Assembly (NCBI GenBank): GCA_030447385.1
Contig: JAUJOY010000003.1
Location: 423,457-487,456, forward strand
Length of the DNA stretch: 64,000 nt
Direction of reading: 5' to 3'
Origin: Mycobacteriales bacterium
GTDB lineage: Bacteria > Actinomycetota > Actinomycetes > Mycobacteriales > SCTD01
In this document: one piece after another, positions 48,707 through 60,140 of the stretch
Layout of the letters: the number at the start of each line of letters is the position of its first letter
Numbering within the stretch: position 1 is the stretch's first letter
Made by a program: the position numbers and the translations under genes
Notes under the pieces: model-generated
Databases searched by the model: none
The model's input: only the letters and a program-made list of their open reading frames with translations
Told to the model about the DNA's origin: nothing

Positions 48707-51700
48707 ATGTCACTGCACAAGCTCACCGCGGGCGATGGATACGCCTATCTGACGCGTCAGGTGGCCGCGCAGGACGTGACCAGCCGTGGCAAGGACGGCC
48801 TGAGCGACTACTACAGCCAGCGCGGGGAGTGCCCAGGGCAGTGGCTCGGACGTGGGGCAGACGGCCTGCCAGGATTTCCTGCCGACCCGCAGGTCACCGA
48901 GGATCAGATGGTCGCGCTGTTCGGGGAGGGACGGCATCCCGACGCCGTCCGGATCGAGGCGGAGATGATCGCCGCCGGCCATGACGTGCCGGCGGTGCTG
49001 GCCGCCACCCGGCTTGGCAGCCCGTACAAGGTGAGCACCGACGCGGGGGAGTGGCGTACCCGGCTGGCGGTCCGGTTCGAGGCCTGGAACGCCGACGCCG
49101 GGCTGCCGCGGGACTGGCCGATCCCACCGGATGAACGGGCCCGGATCCGCACCGAACTGGCCCGCGAGATGTTCATTGAGCAGTTCGGCCGGGCGCCGCT
49201 GGATGCGCGGGAGCTGTCCGGGTACGTCGCCAAGGCCAGCCGGCAGCAGACCACCGCGGTCGCCGGGTACGACCTGACGTTCACCCCGGTCAAGAGCGTC
49301 AGTGCACTGTGGGCGGTCGCCTCCCGGGTCGATGCCCAGACGATCGAGGCCTGCCACGACCAGGTCGTTCACGAGACGATCAGCTGGTTGGAGGACAACG
49401 CCGCCTACAGCCGACTGGGCCGCAACGGGGTCCGGCAGGTCGATGTGCGCGGGATGATCGCCGCCGCGTTCGTGCACCGGGACAGCCGGGCCGGGGACCC
49501 GAACCTGCACACCCATGTCGCGGTGAGCAACAAGGTGCAGGCCGCGAACGGGCAGTGGGTGGCACTGGACGGCCGGCCGTTGCACAAGCTCACCGTCGCT
49601 GCCTCTGAGCGGTACAACACCCGACTCGAGGCGCTGCTGAGCGACCGGCTCGGGCTGCGCTTCGCCGCACGCGCGGGCGCCGAGGCGGGTAAACGGCCGG
49701 TCCGGGAGGTCGTCGGTGTCGACGTCCAGCTCGAGCAGCACCTGGTCGGCGCGGCGGGCCAGCATCGAGGTGCGCCGGGCGGAGCTGTCCGCCAGGTTCC
49801 AACGCGACCACGGTCGACCTCCCGGCCCGGTCGAGGCCCTCAAGCTCGCCCAGCAGGCGACGCTGGAGACCCGGCAGGCCAAGCACCAGCCCCGCACCTA
49901 CGCCGAGCAACGCGCCACCTGGCGCACCGAGGCGCTCGGGGTGCTGGGTGGACCGGAGCGGCTCGAGGCGATGCTGCAGGCCGTCCGCCAACGCCCTGGC
50001 CGGGCGGGGGCGGTGACCGCCGAGTGGGTCGCCGACACCGCCGAGCAGGTGCTGGTGACGGTGCAGAGCCTCCCGGGCGACCTGGCAGGAAGCCCACGTG
50101 CGGGCCGAAGCCGAACGCCTCGCGCGCGCCGCCGAACTCGGCCTGGAGCAGGTCGACCAGGCCGTCGAACGGGTCATTGCCGCCGTCCTGTCGCCATCCC
50201 AGTCCCTGCCGCTCGGGGCCGCCGAACCGGTCAGCGAACCGGCCGTCCTACGCCACCACGGCAGCAGCATGTACGCCAGCGCCGCCATGCAGCTCTACAC
50301 CTCACCGCAGGTCGTCGCCGCCGAACGGGCGCTGATCTCGGTCGCACACCGCCGCGACGGCCGCCGGGCGAGCAGTGAAGCGGTCGAGCTGGCGATCCTG
50401 GAATCCGCCGCGAACGGGGTCGAGCTCAACCCCGGGCAGACCGCCCTGGTCCGTGAGCTCGCGACCTCCGGCGCCCGGCTGCAGCTCGCGCTCGCCCCCG
50501 CCGGCACCGGCAAGACCACCGCGATGGCCGTGCTCGCCCGGGCGTGGACCGAGGATGGCGGCACCGTCGTCGGGCTCGCCCCGTCCGCCGCCGCGGCGGC
50601 GGTGCTCGGCGCCGAGTTGGGCGGCGCCCCGACCGACACCCTCGCCAAGCTCATCTGGTCGCTGGACCACCTCGATGATCCAGCGTGCAGCCCGGCCGCT
50701 CTGGTGCCGGGCTGGGTGCGCCAGATCGGCCCGGACACCCTGGTCGTGCTGGACGAGGCCGGGATGGCCGGCACCCCGAGCTGGCCCGGGCGGTCGAGTT
50801 CGTCGTCGCCCAAGGGGCAGCGTCCGGCTGATCGGTGATGACCAGCAACTCGCCGCGATCGGCGCCGGCGGGGTGCTGCGCGACCTGGCCGAGACCTGCG
50901 GGGCGCTCACCCTCAGCCAGGTCGTCCGCTTCCACGACCCGGCCGAGGGCGCCGCGAGCCTGGCCCTACGCGCAGGCGACCCGGCCGCGATCGGCTTCTA
51001 CATCGATCACAGCCGGGTGCACGTCGGGGACACCGGCACCGTCACCGAACAGGCCTACACCGCCTGGGCGGCACATCGCGCCGCCGGCCTGGACGCGCTG
51101 ATGCTCGCCCCGACCCGCGAGGTCGCCGCCGCGCTGAACGGGCGGGCCCGCAACGACCGGCTGGCCGCCGCCGGCGACCAGGGCCGCAGGCGCAGCTCGC
51201 GGACGGCTCGTGCGCCAGCGCCGGCGACACGATCCTCACCCGGCGCAACAACCGCCGGCTGGCGATCACCGCCACCGACTGGGTGAAGAACGGCGACCGC
51301 TTCGTTGTCGATGCGGTGACCGCCGACGGGGCGCTGCAGGTCACGCACCTGGCGACCCGGCGACGGCTCACCCTGCCCGCCGACTACACCCGCGAGCACG
51401 TCGCGCTTGGCTACGCCAGCACCGTGCACGCCGCCCAAGGCAGCACCGCCGAGGTCTGCCACACCGTCGCGACCGGCGCCGAAAGCCGCCAGCTGCTGTA
51501 CGTGGCGATGACCCGCGGCCGGGCCAGCAACCATCTGTACCTGACCAGCGCTGGTGATGGCGACGAGCACAGCGTTCTCACCCCCGACGCGCTGCTGCCC
51601 CCGACCGCCGTCGACCTGCTCACCCGCATCGTGGGAAGAGACGGCGCGCAGACCTCCGCCACCACCGCCCAACGGGAGCTGACCGACCCGGCCCGGCGGC

Positions 51701-54700
51701 TTCACGCGGCCACCGACAGGTTCTACGACAGCCTCACCGTCGCCGCCGCCCAACACCTCGGACCGGACCGGCTTCACGCCCTCGATGCGGCCGCCGAGCA
51801 AGCCCTACCCGGGCTGACGGCCGCCCCCGCCTGGTCGAGCCTGCGCGGGCACCTGGCGCTGCTCGCCGTCGACGGCCACAAGCCCGCCGCGGCGCTCACC
51901 ACCGTGATCGAACAGGGTGAGCTGGGCAGCGCGGGCGACCCGGCGGCCGTGCTGGACTGGCGCCTGGACCCGACCGGCACCCACCGCACCGGCACCGGCC
52001 CGTTGCCGTGGCTGCCGGCGATCCCCTCCGCCCTGGCTGGCGACCCGGCGTGGACCGGCTACCTGCACGGCCGCCAAGCACACACCCGCGACCTCGCCGA
52101 GCGGGTCACCGAGCGGGCCCGTGGCTGGACACCGACCAGCGCCCCGGCCTGGGCCGCGCCGCTGTTCAGCGCCAACCCGGACGGTTCCATCACGGCGCTG
52201 ATCGCCCGGCTCGCGGTGTGGCGGGCCGCCAACAACGTCGACGACGCCGACCTGCGGCCCACCGGCCCGCCCCGGCTGCCGGCCGCCGACGCCCGCGAGC
52301 AAAGAGCGCTGAACGCCGGCGTCCGGACCGTCCTCGGAAGGGGTCGGCTGCCGCCACCAGGTGGCGCGAGCTGGCTGCGAGCATCGAGCCGCGACTGACC
52401 ACCGACCCGTTCTGGCCACAACTCGCCGACCGGTTCGCCGCCGCCGACCGGGCCGGGATCGACATTGCCGCCCTGGCCCGCACCGCCGCACAGCAAGGAC
52501 CGCTGCCCGACGAACTGCCCGCCGCCGCGTTGTGGTGGCGACTGTCCCGGCACCTGTCCCCGGCCACCCTGGACGCGCACAACAGCGACACGACCGGCAC
52601 CCCGAGCACCCTGCGTGCCGCCTGGACCCCGCGCTCACCGAGCTGATCGGCGCCGCCGCCACCCGGCGCGTGCTCGCCGACCCGGCGTGGCCGGCGCTCG
52701 TCGCCGTCGTCACCGACGCCACCGGCAACGGCTGGACGGCCGAGCAGGTCCTGAGCACCGCCTACGGCCTGCTCGGCAGCACCACACGCGCACCGGACAA
52801 CAACGACCCCGACAACGCCGGCGACGAACAGACCGACCGAGGGCTGCGCCCGGGGGAGCTGACGACCGCCCTGGTCTGGCGGATCGGGATGCTCACCGAC
52901 CCCGAACCGGTCGACAGCTCCTCGACCATCCTGCCGCCGGACCCGGCAGAGCAGGATCTGCAGCCGCCCGAGGACCTCTACGTCGGCGTCGACCCGGCCG
53001 TCACGCCGGTGCCGACCAGCCCCAGCCCGACCGGCTCGGAGCTGCTCGACGCGGACTGGCTGCGCACACTGGAACCCCGGGCCGACCCGCCCGGCGACCC
53101 CGAGCCCGAGGACGTGCCCTGGCTTCCGCAGGAACCCGACCCGGCGCAGGCCACCGGGCAGACCCGGCTGTGGCAGCCCGCCGCCGCGGGCCGTGACCGG
53201 CAGCTCGAGCTGAACCGGCACGCCCAGGAGTTCTTCACCGGCGCCTACCCGGGCTCGTGGGCCGCGGCGCACCTGCTCGAGCGGCTCGGCACCGACCTGA
53301 CCGAGGACCCCCGGTACGCACCTGGCTACGCCCCCGCGTCCTGGACCGCGCTGACCCACCACCTACGCCGGCACGGAGCCACCGACGACGAGCTGCTCGC
53401 CGCCGGCCTTGCCAGCACCGCCCGGACCGGCCGGCTGATCGACCGGTTCCGGGACCGGCTGATCCTGCCGATCCGCGACGCGGACGGGCAGATCCTGGCC
53501 TTCATCGGCCGGCGCAACCCCGACACCCCCGACGCCGGCCCGAAGTACCTCAACACCGGCGCCACCGAGCTGTTCAGCAAGGGTGCGCAGCTGTACGGCA
53601 TCGCCGAAGGCGCCGACGAGCTCGCCGCCGGCGCGACCCCCGTCCTGGTCGAAGGACCCCTGGACGCGATCGCCATCACCCTGGCCGCTGACGGCGCCGC
53701 GGTGGGTGTCGCCCCCTTGGGCACGGCGTTCACCGACACCCAAGCAGACCAACTCCGTCCCTACCTTCCGACCGGCAGGCCGGGAGTCATCGTCGCCACA
53801 GACGCCGACCAGGCCGGCCACCAAGGTGCCGTACGGGCCTTCTGGCAGCTCACGGCCCGCGGCGGCAACCCCCGGCACCTGCGTCTGCCCGACGGACACG
53901 ACCCCGCCTCCATGCTGCAAGCCGCCGGGCCGCAGGCGCTACGCGAGGCGCTCACGGACCCGCCGACCCTGGCCCGGACCCTCATCGACGCCCGAGTAGC
54001 GCAGTTCACCGACCGGATGCACCAGGTCGAAGGACCGGTGCTCGCCGTGCGGTCAGCAGCCGAAGTGATCGGTGCGCTGCCCCCCGAGCACTGGCTCGAC
54101 CACATCACCTACCTCAACACCCTGGTCCAGACCCAGCCGGGGGAGTCGCACCTGGCCGTGCTCGACGCCGGTCAGGCCTGGAGCCACGACCCGCACGGCC
54201 TGACCCGCAAACATCTCAGCGAGCAGGTCATACCCGCTGCGCAACCCCGACCAGCCGGGCCGGTCACGCCTGCGTCCGGCGAGTCCGACCGGGACGCCGG
54301 GGCACTCGACGAGCCGCCGGTCGGCGACGCTCCGGCGACGACCGTGGTGGAGCAGTGGGCCGCCGATGTGTGGCTCGACGCCGGCCGCAGCATCGACACT
54401 CGTCTGGTGGCCGGCGCGGACTGGGCGCCTCTTGCCGCCGCGCTCGAGCGGGCCTCACGTGCCGGCTACGACGTCCAGCAGCACCTACCGCGCCTCGCTG
54501 CACGCGGCCCACTGCCCGAGCTCCGACCCGCCCGGGCGCTGCACTACCGGCTCGTCGAGGAATGCGAAGCCGCCATCACCCCGCTTCCGGAACGCACCCG
54601 GCAGGCCAGCGAGGTGGCACGACTGGCCGCCGCAACCAGCCGACTGCGCACAGAAGCCGAACGGGTTGACAACCAAAGGGCCGCGCAGACGGGCGGGAGG

Positions 54701-54796
54701 CCCAAGCCGGTCGTACCTGACGGGGTTCGTCCGCAGGCCTCGATCGCACCTGCAGCGCGTCCCCACGCATCCGACCGCAGGGGCCCGCAGCGCTGA
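48707..54796 (+). pseudogene. MobF relaxase-helicase-primase fusion, broken by about seven frameshifts
   Basis: Joined across frames, the 6.09 kb encode about 2,030 residues. (a) TrwC-type relaxase: HKLTAGDGYAYLTRQ, LSDYYSQRGE, VAGYDLTFTPVKSVSALWAV and the metal site DPNLHTHV. (b) TraA/RecD-like helicase: APAGTGKTTAM, LVVLDEAGMAG, IGDDQQLAAIGAGG, STVHAAQGSTA, LLYVAMTRGR. (c) DnaG-like Toprim domain near the C-terminus: FRDRLILPIRDADGQ, LVEGPLDAIAI, VATDADQAGH. Frame changes fall near 49745, 50075, 50775, 50815, 51190, 52345 and 52625. ATG 48707 is the likely start; ATG 48662 is an alternative. All motifs survive, so inactivation looks recent. Such fused proteins process plasmid or ICE DNA for conjugation. 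Confidence 0.85.
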
Positions 54797-55277
54797 GCGG
54801 GGCACTCGTAGATCCTCTACGGCGCCGGCTTGTGGCTGTGGGGGAGAGGGCGCACTGCGGTGGCGAGCTCCAGGTTGATCACTAACAGGGGGCGCCCGGC
54901 TCCCCCGCCCCGGATGGTGCGGGCGGGCGCGGATAATCCGGTCTTCTTTAGGGTCGCCGACGCGGGTTTTCCACAGGAGTAGCCGGCGTTATGTTGGGTG
55001 ATTTACCGTCGGTCCTGTCCCAAGGATCTGGAAGATTCCGCCTGCGGCTGCGGTGGAGGCTCCTGCCGCCTCACCTCGTTGCGACGTCACACTCGCCGGC
55101 TGCCGACCCACCAGTCCTGATCATGATCGGGACGCCATGTGGCCGGCACGAGAAGACTTCAGGTGGAACCTTCTGAGGCGCACAGTGGCCGCCATTGCGG
55201 TTCGGTTTCCTTCGTAGGGAGGGGCAGATTCTGATCCTGCCGGGGCACGGCGCCTTTTCGCCCTTAGGGTTCAGACT
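54797..55277. other. Intergenic region, no gene recognised
   Basis: 480 bases after the relaxase remnant. A GC-rich inverted stretch (GGGGGCGCCCGGCTCCCCC, about 54888) lies in it. A -10-like TAGGGT (55265-55270) ends seven bases before the next GTG, suggesting a leaderless start for the ABC gene. A 61-codon frame at 54991 has no recognisable content. Confidence 0.5.
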
Positions 55278-56462
55278 GTGGCGGCGATCAGCTTGACCGG
55301 CGTGTCGAAGACCTTCACCGACGGGACCGTTGCGATTGCGGGCCTGACCTTGGAGATCGGCGACGGGGAGCTGCTCGCTGTACTCGGCCCGTCGGGTTGC
55401 GGGAAGTCGACGGTGTTGCGCATCGTGGCGGGCCTGGAGGTCCCCACCGAGGGCCAGGTCGCCATCGGTGACCAAGTAGTCACCGAGGTGGCCCCTGGCG
55501 CCCGCGACCTGGCCATCGTCTTCCAGGACTACGCGCTCTACCCCCACCTGACGGTCTTCGACAACATGGCGTTCCCGCTCAAGGCGAAGCGGATGAAGCG
55601 CCGCGCGATCGACCAGCGGGTACGGGAGGTGGCCGCACTTCTCGGCATCGAGGCTCTGCTGCACCGACGGCCCAGAGCGCTTTCGGGCGGTGAGCGCCAA
55701 CGGGTCGCGATGGGCCGGGCGATCGTGCGTTCGCCGTCGGCCTTCCTGATGGATGAACCCCTGTCGAACCTCGACGCGAAGCTGCGGGTGCAGCTGCGCA
55801 GCGAGATCCGCACTCTGCACCGGGAGCTCGGTGCGACCTTTCTGTACGTCACGCACGACCAGACTGAGGCGCTCACGATCGGCGACCGTGTGGCCGTCAT
55901 GCGCCGCGGGCGGCTTCAGCAGGTCGATGACCCGCAGCAGGTCTACGACTTCCCGGCCAACCTCTTCGTCGCGGGCTTCATCGGCACCCCGCCGATGAAC
56001 CTGCTGCTGGCCCCGGTTGAGCAGGAGAAGGGGCATCAGGTGGCCCGAGTCGGCAACTGGCGGTTCCCACTGCCCGAGGGCGTGCAGGCAAGCGAGATCG
56101 TCGTAGGCATCCGGCCGGAGCACCTGGGCGTACCCGGGTTCCTCCACGGCTACGAGAGTTCGAGCGCTCAGGAGGTGACCGTGCTGGAGACCGAGACCCT
56201 GGGCTCGGTGTCCTTGCTGCACTTCCCGATCGAGGTCCGCCCGGTCCTGCTTCGGGACGACGCATCGTCTTCATCCTTTGTGGTCGGGGACTCGCCGACG
56301 GTGGTCATAGCTGCTGCGGATGCCCAGGCCCGAATCGCAGCCGGGTCCCGTGTGGCGATCGCCGCCGACGTGTCGAGGGCGCGCTTCTTCGACGCCCAGA
56401 CCGGCGCCGCGGTCGGTCAACGTCGTCCGGTGAGCACCACCCCCTGCGTGAAGGCCCTCTGA
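55278..56462 (+). CDS. Sugar ABC transporter ATPase (UgpC/MsmK type)
   Basis: A 394-residue importer ATPase. Walker A is GPSGCGKS (about residue 36), then the Q-loop QDYALYPHLTV, signature LSGGERQRVAMGRA, Walker B AFLMDEPLSNLD and H-loop THDQTEA. A regulatory OB-like C-terminal domain follows (GIRPEHLG), typical of ATPases serving carbohydrate importers. It lies tail to tail with the SBP-permease-permease operon, its last 46 bases overlapping the second permease. It may energise that importer, although in actinobacteria one ATPase often serves several. Confidence 0.92.
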   Translation: MAAISLTGVSKTFTDGTVAIAGLTLEIGDGELLAVLGPSGCGKSTVLRIVAGLEVPTEGQVAIGDQVVTEVAPGARDLAIVFQDYALYPHLTVFDNMAFPLKAKRMKRRAIDQRVREVAALLGIEALLHRRPRALSGGERQRVAMGRAIVRSPSAFLMDEPLSNLDAKLRVQLRSEIRTLHRELGATFLYVTHDQTEALTIGDRVAVMRRGRLQQVDDPQQVYDFPANLFVAGFIGTPPMNLLLAPVEQEKGHQVARVGNWRFPLPEGVQASEIVVGIRPEHLGVPGFLHGYESSSAQEVTVLETETLGSVSLLHFPIEVRPVLLRDDASSSSFVVGDSPTVVIAAADAQARIAAGSRVAIAADVSRARFFDAQTGAAVGQRRPVSTTPCVKAL

Positions 56463-57274
56463 GCCAGGAAGAAGATGACGATGCAGGGCAGCAGGGCAAG
56501 CAGTGAGGCGGCCATGAAGTGCGCCCACTGGGTGTTGTAGATGTCCTTGTAGAAGTTCAACCCCAGGGGCAGCGTGTACAGCTTCTGGTCGGTGAGGTAG
56601 ATCAGCGGTCCGAGGAAGTCGTTCCAGACGTCGACGAACGTCAACGCCGCGACGACAGAGATGGCCGGCCAGGACTGCGGGATGATGACGCGCAGCAGGA
56701 TCGACAGGAAGCTGTGCCCTTCGACCCTGGCCAGCTCGTCCTGCTCGCGGGGGATGGTGAGGAAGTACTGGCGTAGCAGGAAGATGTTGAACGCGCCGCC
56801 GCCCAGCCAGGCCGGCACGATCAGCGGTGAGTACGTGCCGACCCAGCCGAGCTCCTTGAACAGCAGGAACGACGGGACCAACGTGACCTCGGCCGGCAAC
56901 ATGATGGCCGCGATGACCAGGAAGAACAACGGCCGCAAACCCGGAGCCCGCATCCTGGCGAAGGCGTAAGCAACCGCTGTCGATGTGAGCACCGTGCCGA
57001 TGACGACGGGAACGGTGACGATCAGGGAGTTCAGGGCGTAGCGCCAGAAGGGGATAAGAGTCACGGCTTCGCTGTAGTTCTCGACCCGGAACGTGGAGGG
57101 GATCCACTCGATCGGGGACCGGAAGACCTGCGATTCTGGCTTCAGGGACGTTGAGAGCATCCAGGCCAGCGGCAGCAGAACGGCGACGACGCCGGCAACG
57201 ATGATGACTGCTGAGAGCCGGCGCGCCCAACGACCCGACGGCCGGGGGCCCAGGACGACCGCGGATGCCGTCAT
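56417..57274 (-). CDS. Carbohydrate ABC transporter permease (MalG type)
   Basis: A 285-residue inner-membrane protein with six predicted helices and the cytoplasmic coupling loop DELARVEGHSFLSILLRVIIP before IPQSWPAI. ATG 57274 overlaps the first permease's stop (ATGA). The longer upstream frame is a shadow. It pairs with the gene at 57271-58221 to form the channel. Confidence 0.92.
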   Translation of the reverse strand: MTASAVVLGPRPSGRWARRLSAVIIVAGVVAVLLPLAWMLSTSLKPESQVFRSPIEWIPSTFRVENYSEAVTLIPFWRYALNSLIVTVPVVIGTVLTSTAVAYAFARMRAPGLRPLFFLVIAAIMLPAEVTLVPSFLLFKELGWVGTYSPLIVPAWLGGGAFNIFLLRQYFLTIPREQDELARVEGHSFLSILLRVIIPQSWPAISVVAALTFVDVWNDFLGPLIYLTDQKLYTLPLGLNFYKDIYNTQWAHFMAASLLALLPCIVIFFLAQRAFTQGVVLTGRR

Positions 57275-58221
57275 GCGGTTCGGTCCCCCGGGCCGCCGGC
57301 CTCGTAGTACACCCAGCGTCGCCCGGATCGGAACACCAGGGCCGTGAGCACGAGCAGCAAGCCGAACAGGATCCAGGCCAGCGCTGAGGCGTAGCCGATC
57401 TCGAAGTAGCGAAAGGCGTTCCGGTACAGGTAGAGGGTGTAGAAGAGGCTGGCGTTCGCGGGACCACCCTCGGAGATGACGAAGGCCTGGGTGAAGGACT
57501 GGAAGTTCCCGATCAAGCCGAGCACGAGGTTGAGAAAGATCGCCGGCGTGACGAGTGGCACAGTGATCTGGAAGAAGCTTCGCAGCGGCCCGACGCCGTC
57601 CACAGCAGCGGCCTCGTAGAGGTTCGTGGGGATCCGCTGCAGAATGGCCAAGTAGATGAACGCGCTGCGCCCGACTCCCCACAGGCTCATCAACACGAAG
57701 GCGGGGATCACCCAGGTCGTCGAGTACACCCAGTTCAGCTCCGGCAGACCCAGCAGGCTCAGCAGCTCGTTAGCCAGGCCGCCGCTCGGCTGGAAGATCC
57801 ACAGCCACAGCAGCGACACAGCCACACCGGACACCGCCGCGGGGAGGTAGTAGATGGTGCGGACCGCACCGATCGCGCGGAAGCCGGAGTTCAGCAGCAG
57901 TGCCAGTAGCAAGCCCACCACCAGATCAAGGGCCACCGCTGCAGTCGCGTAGTAGGTGGTCACCTTGAGCGACTGAACGACCAGCGGGTCCTCGAACAGC
58001 GCACGTTGGTAGTTGTCCAGGCCCACGAAGGACGTGCCGCCTGCGGAAACCAGGTTGTTGTCGGTGAAGGACAGGACCAGCGAGGCGACCATCGGCCCGA
58101 CGGTGAGGCCGACGAAACCGATCACCCAGGGACTGATGAAGCCGTACGCGCTCAGCGCCTCTCGTCGTGATGCCCTGCCGCGGCGCACCACCACCGGCGG
58201 AGCTGCCTGGACGATGGTCAA
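57271..58221 (-). CDS. Carbohydrate ABC transporter permease (MalF type)
   Basis: A 316-residue protein: short cytoplasmic N-terminus, then six helices (ISPWVIGFVGLTVGPMVASL first) and the EAA loop EAAAVDGVGPLRSFFQITVP. It overlaps the SBP stop by four bases, so SBP and both permeases are translated from one message. Confidence 0.92.
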   Translation of the reverse strand: MTIVQAAPPVVVRRGRASRREALSAYGFISPWVIGFVGLTVGPMVASLVLSFTDNNLVSAGGTSFVGLDNYQRALFEDPLVVQSLKVTTYYATAAVALDLVVGLLLALLLNSGFRAIGAVRTIYYLPAAVSGVAVSLLWLWIFQPSGGLANELLSLLGLPELNWVYSTTWVIPAFVLMSLWGVGRSAFIYLAILQRIPTNLYEAAAVDGVGPLRSFFQITVPLVTPAIFLNLVLGLIGNFQSFTQAFVISEGGPANASLFYTLYLYRNAFRYFEIGYASALAWILFGLLLVLTALVFRSGRRWVYYEAGGPGDRTA

Positions 58222-59678
58222 GAAGGAAGCTCGTTCTCCTTGAACCAGCGGTCGACGAGCTTCTGTGCCGCCTGTTGGTAGAGCGGAAGCTGCTCTGCGG
58301 CGGTCGACTCTCCCAGCGCGATCGGGTCGAGGTACTGGCCGCCGATGTCACCGACCTCGGTGAAAGCCGGGAACCAGCCTTCCTGGTTGATCGAGAACGG
58401 GAGCGCGTCCAGGAAGAGCTTCAGGTCGACGTTGGGGAAGTCGTCCTTCAACTGGTCGATGAAGCCGTTCTGCTTGCCGCGCAGCGGGGACATGGCGCCG
58501 TAGCCGTCCGTCGCCAGCTTTGTGGCGTTGTCGGGATCCACCAGCAGGTACCGCAGCGCGTCGAAGGCTGCCTGCTGGTTCTTGCTGGCCGCGACGACAG
58601 CGCCGACATCCAGGTTCAGGGTCGAGACCAGCCGTTTCGGCCCGGCCGGCCACGCAGCGACATCCCAGGCGAAGTCATTGTCCGCGCCGTAGGACTGCAG
58701 GTCGCAGCCGCACATGTCGATGATGGCGATCTTGCCGGACTTCCATGCCGCCAGCTGCGGGTCATCCGCCCCCGAGGCCACCCCGGCAGCGAGCTGGTCG
58801 TTGACCAGGACGTGATGCCGGTTAGTCAGATCGGCACCGAACTGGGTGCCCGCGATGTTCTCCGGGGAGTCAAGCAGCAACCGACGGGTCTTCGGGTCGT
58901 ACTTCTGCGCCCCGTAGCCCAGCGCCATCAGGCCCGTGTCCCAGTGGCCGAGCCCGTACTGCTTGATCTCGCGAGGGTTGAAGCTCGGGTCTGCTGCGTT
59001 ACGCCCCTTCGCGTCCAACGTTAAAGCCTTGGTCATCTCCAGCAGCGCGTTGTAGTCCCAGCCCGGCGCGTTCCACCGGTGCGGCGGCTCGCTGATCCCA
59101 GCGGCTTTGAACAGGTCCTTGTTGTAGGCGATGGTGTGGGTGAAGATCGCGGCAGGCAGGCCCACCACGGCCTTGGAGTTCGGCCCGAAGTAGTTGGGCA
59201 CCTTCGCGGCCGCGATCGCGGCGTCGTCGAACATGTTGAGGTTGACCTTGGCTGCGCTCAGCAGTGGCGCCAGGTCAAGCCAAACCTTTTGATCGACGTA
59301 GAGGGAGATCCCGAAGACACCGGTTGGCAGGATGATGTCAGGCGGAGTTCCTGCGGCGATGAGGATCCCGAGCTGCCGTTGAGCCTCGTCGCCGTCAGGG
59401 ATGCGGCGGAAGGAAATCTCCGACCCGCTGTCCGCAGCGAATGCCTTCGCGAGCTGTTCCTGAGTGGGTATCTGATCGGGCGCGTTGCCGGTGCCGAAAC
59501 CCACCAGAACGTCCAGCTTAGCCTTCGCGGAACCCCTGTCCGGGGCCTTCGCGCCGCTGTCCGGGGTCTGCTCGCTGTCCCCGCCCCCACACGCAGACAG
59601 TAGGACCGGTCCGAACGTCAAGGTTGGCGCTGCATACGCGAGACGTAGCAGCAGCTCGCGCCTGGTCAGACCAGCCAC
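58218..59678 (-). CDS. Extracellular sugar-binding lipoprotein (family 1 SBP)
   Basis: A 486-residue solute-binding protein. The signal sequence has a twin-arginine-like TRREL and a lipobox LLSAC ahead of CGGG, so it should be anchored outside the membrane. The mature part shows family features (AKAFAADSG, AAGTPPDIILP, AIAYNKDLFKAAG without the first residue). GTG 59678 is preferred over GTG 59684 because AGGAG then lies five bases upstream. The ligand is likely an oligosaccharide but cannot be named. Confidence 0.9.
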   Translation of the reverse strand: MAGLTRRELLLRLAYAAPTLTFGPVLLSACGGGDSEQTPDSGAKAPDRGSAKAKLDVLVGFGTGNAPDQIPTQEQLAKAFAADSGSEISFRRIPDGDEAQRQLGILIAAGTPPDIILPTGVFGISLYVDQKVWLDLAPLLSAAKVNLNMFDDAAIAAAKVPNYFGPNSKAVVGLPAAIFTHTIAYNKDLFKAAGISEPPHRWNAPGWDYNALLEMTKALTLDAKGRNAADPSFNPREIKQYGLGHWDTGLMALGYGAQKYDPKTRRLLLDSPENIAGTQFGADLTNRHHVLVNDQLAAGVASGADDPQLAAWKSGKIAIIDMCGCDLQSYGADNDFAWDVAAWPAGPKRLVSTLNLDVGAVVAASKNQQAAFDALRYLLVDPDNATKLATDGYGAMSPLRGKQNGFIDQLKDDFPNVDLKLFLDALPFSINQEGWFPAFTEVGDIGGQYLDPIALGESTAAEQLPLYQQAAQKLVDRWFKENELPS

Positions 59679-60140
59679 GGACACTCCTAACTGATGTCGA
59701 TCCGGCCGGAAATGCCTGAGCTCAAGCAGTCAAGCACCTGCCCAACGCAGCATCAATAGTGGACTGCGACAGATAGCGAGTGCCCCAGATGGCAGCGTTC
59801 CGGGGGACTGCTGCAGCACTGGTTGACAGCGGTTGATGATCACGTCGTAACGCTGCTAGGCCCCGTCCCGGAGGAACAACGGTGGAAGCTGTTCCAGTTT
59901 GAGGCTCACGCCGAGAGCCAGGAACGGCGCACTGCTCGTAGCACGCCCCGGAGTACGACGTGACGCTCCTCGACCTCGGCAAGGCTCACGACGCGGTGAT
60001 CCTGCCGCACACCCGCCGACAAGGAACCTCAGACGCGGGACACTCGTTGACGGCTACGCCCTCGGCATCTCGAGGCTAGGCGGGCTCGTGCAGCACGAGC
60101 GGTCACCGCGTTAACCCGACCGAGGTGGTGGGTCGAGGCT
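59679..60140. other. Intergenic region, no intact gene
   Basis: 460 bases between the SBP and esterase genes, visibly less GC-rich than the core genes. On the plus strand TTGACA (59823-59828), a 19-bp spacer and TAACGC (59848-59853) make a promoter-like pair with no gene behind it. An imperfect inverted repeat GCTGTTCCAG/CCAGGAACGGC (59888-59930) could be an operator for the sugar operon. A fragment YDVTLLDLGKAHDAVILPH (59957-60013) is not recognised. Confidence 0.45.

Noticed and set aside
54991..55176. 61-codon plus-strand frame before the ABC ATPase
   Set aside because: No ribosome site, atypical composition and no recognisable motif.
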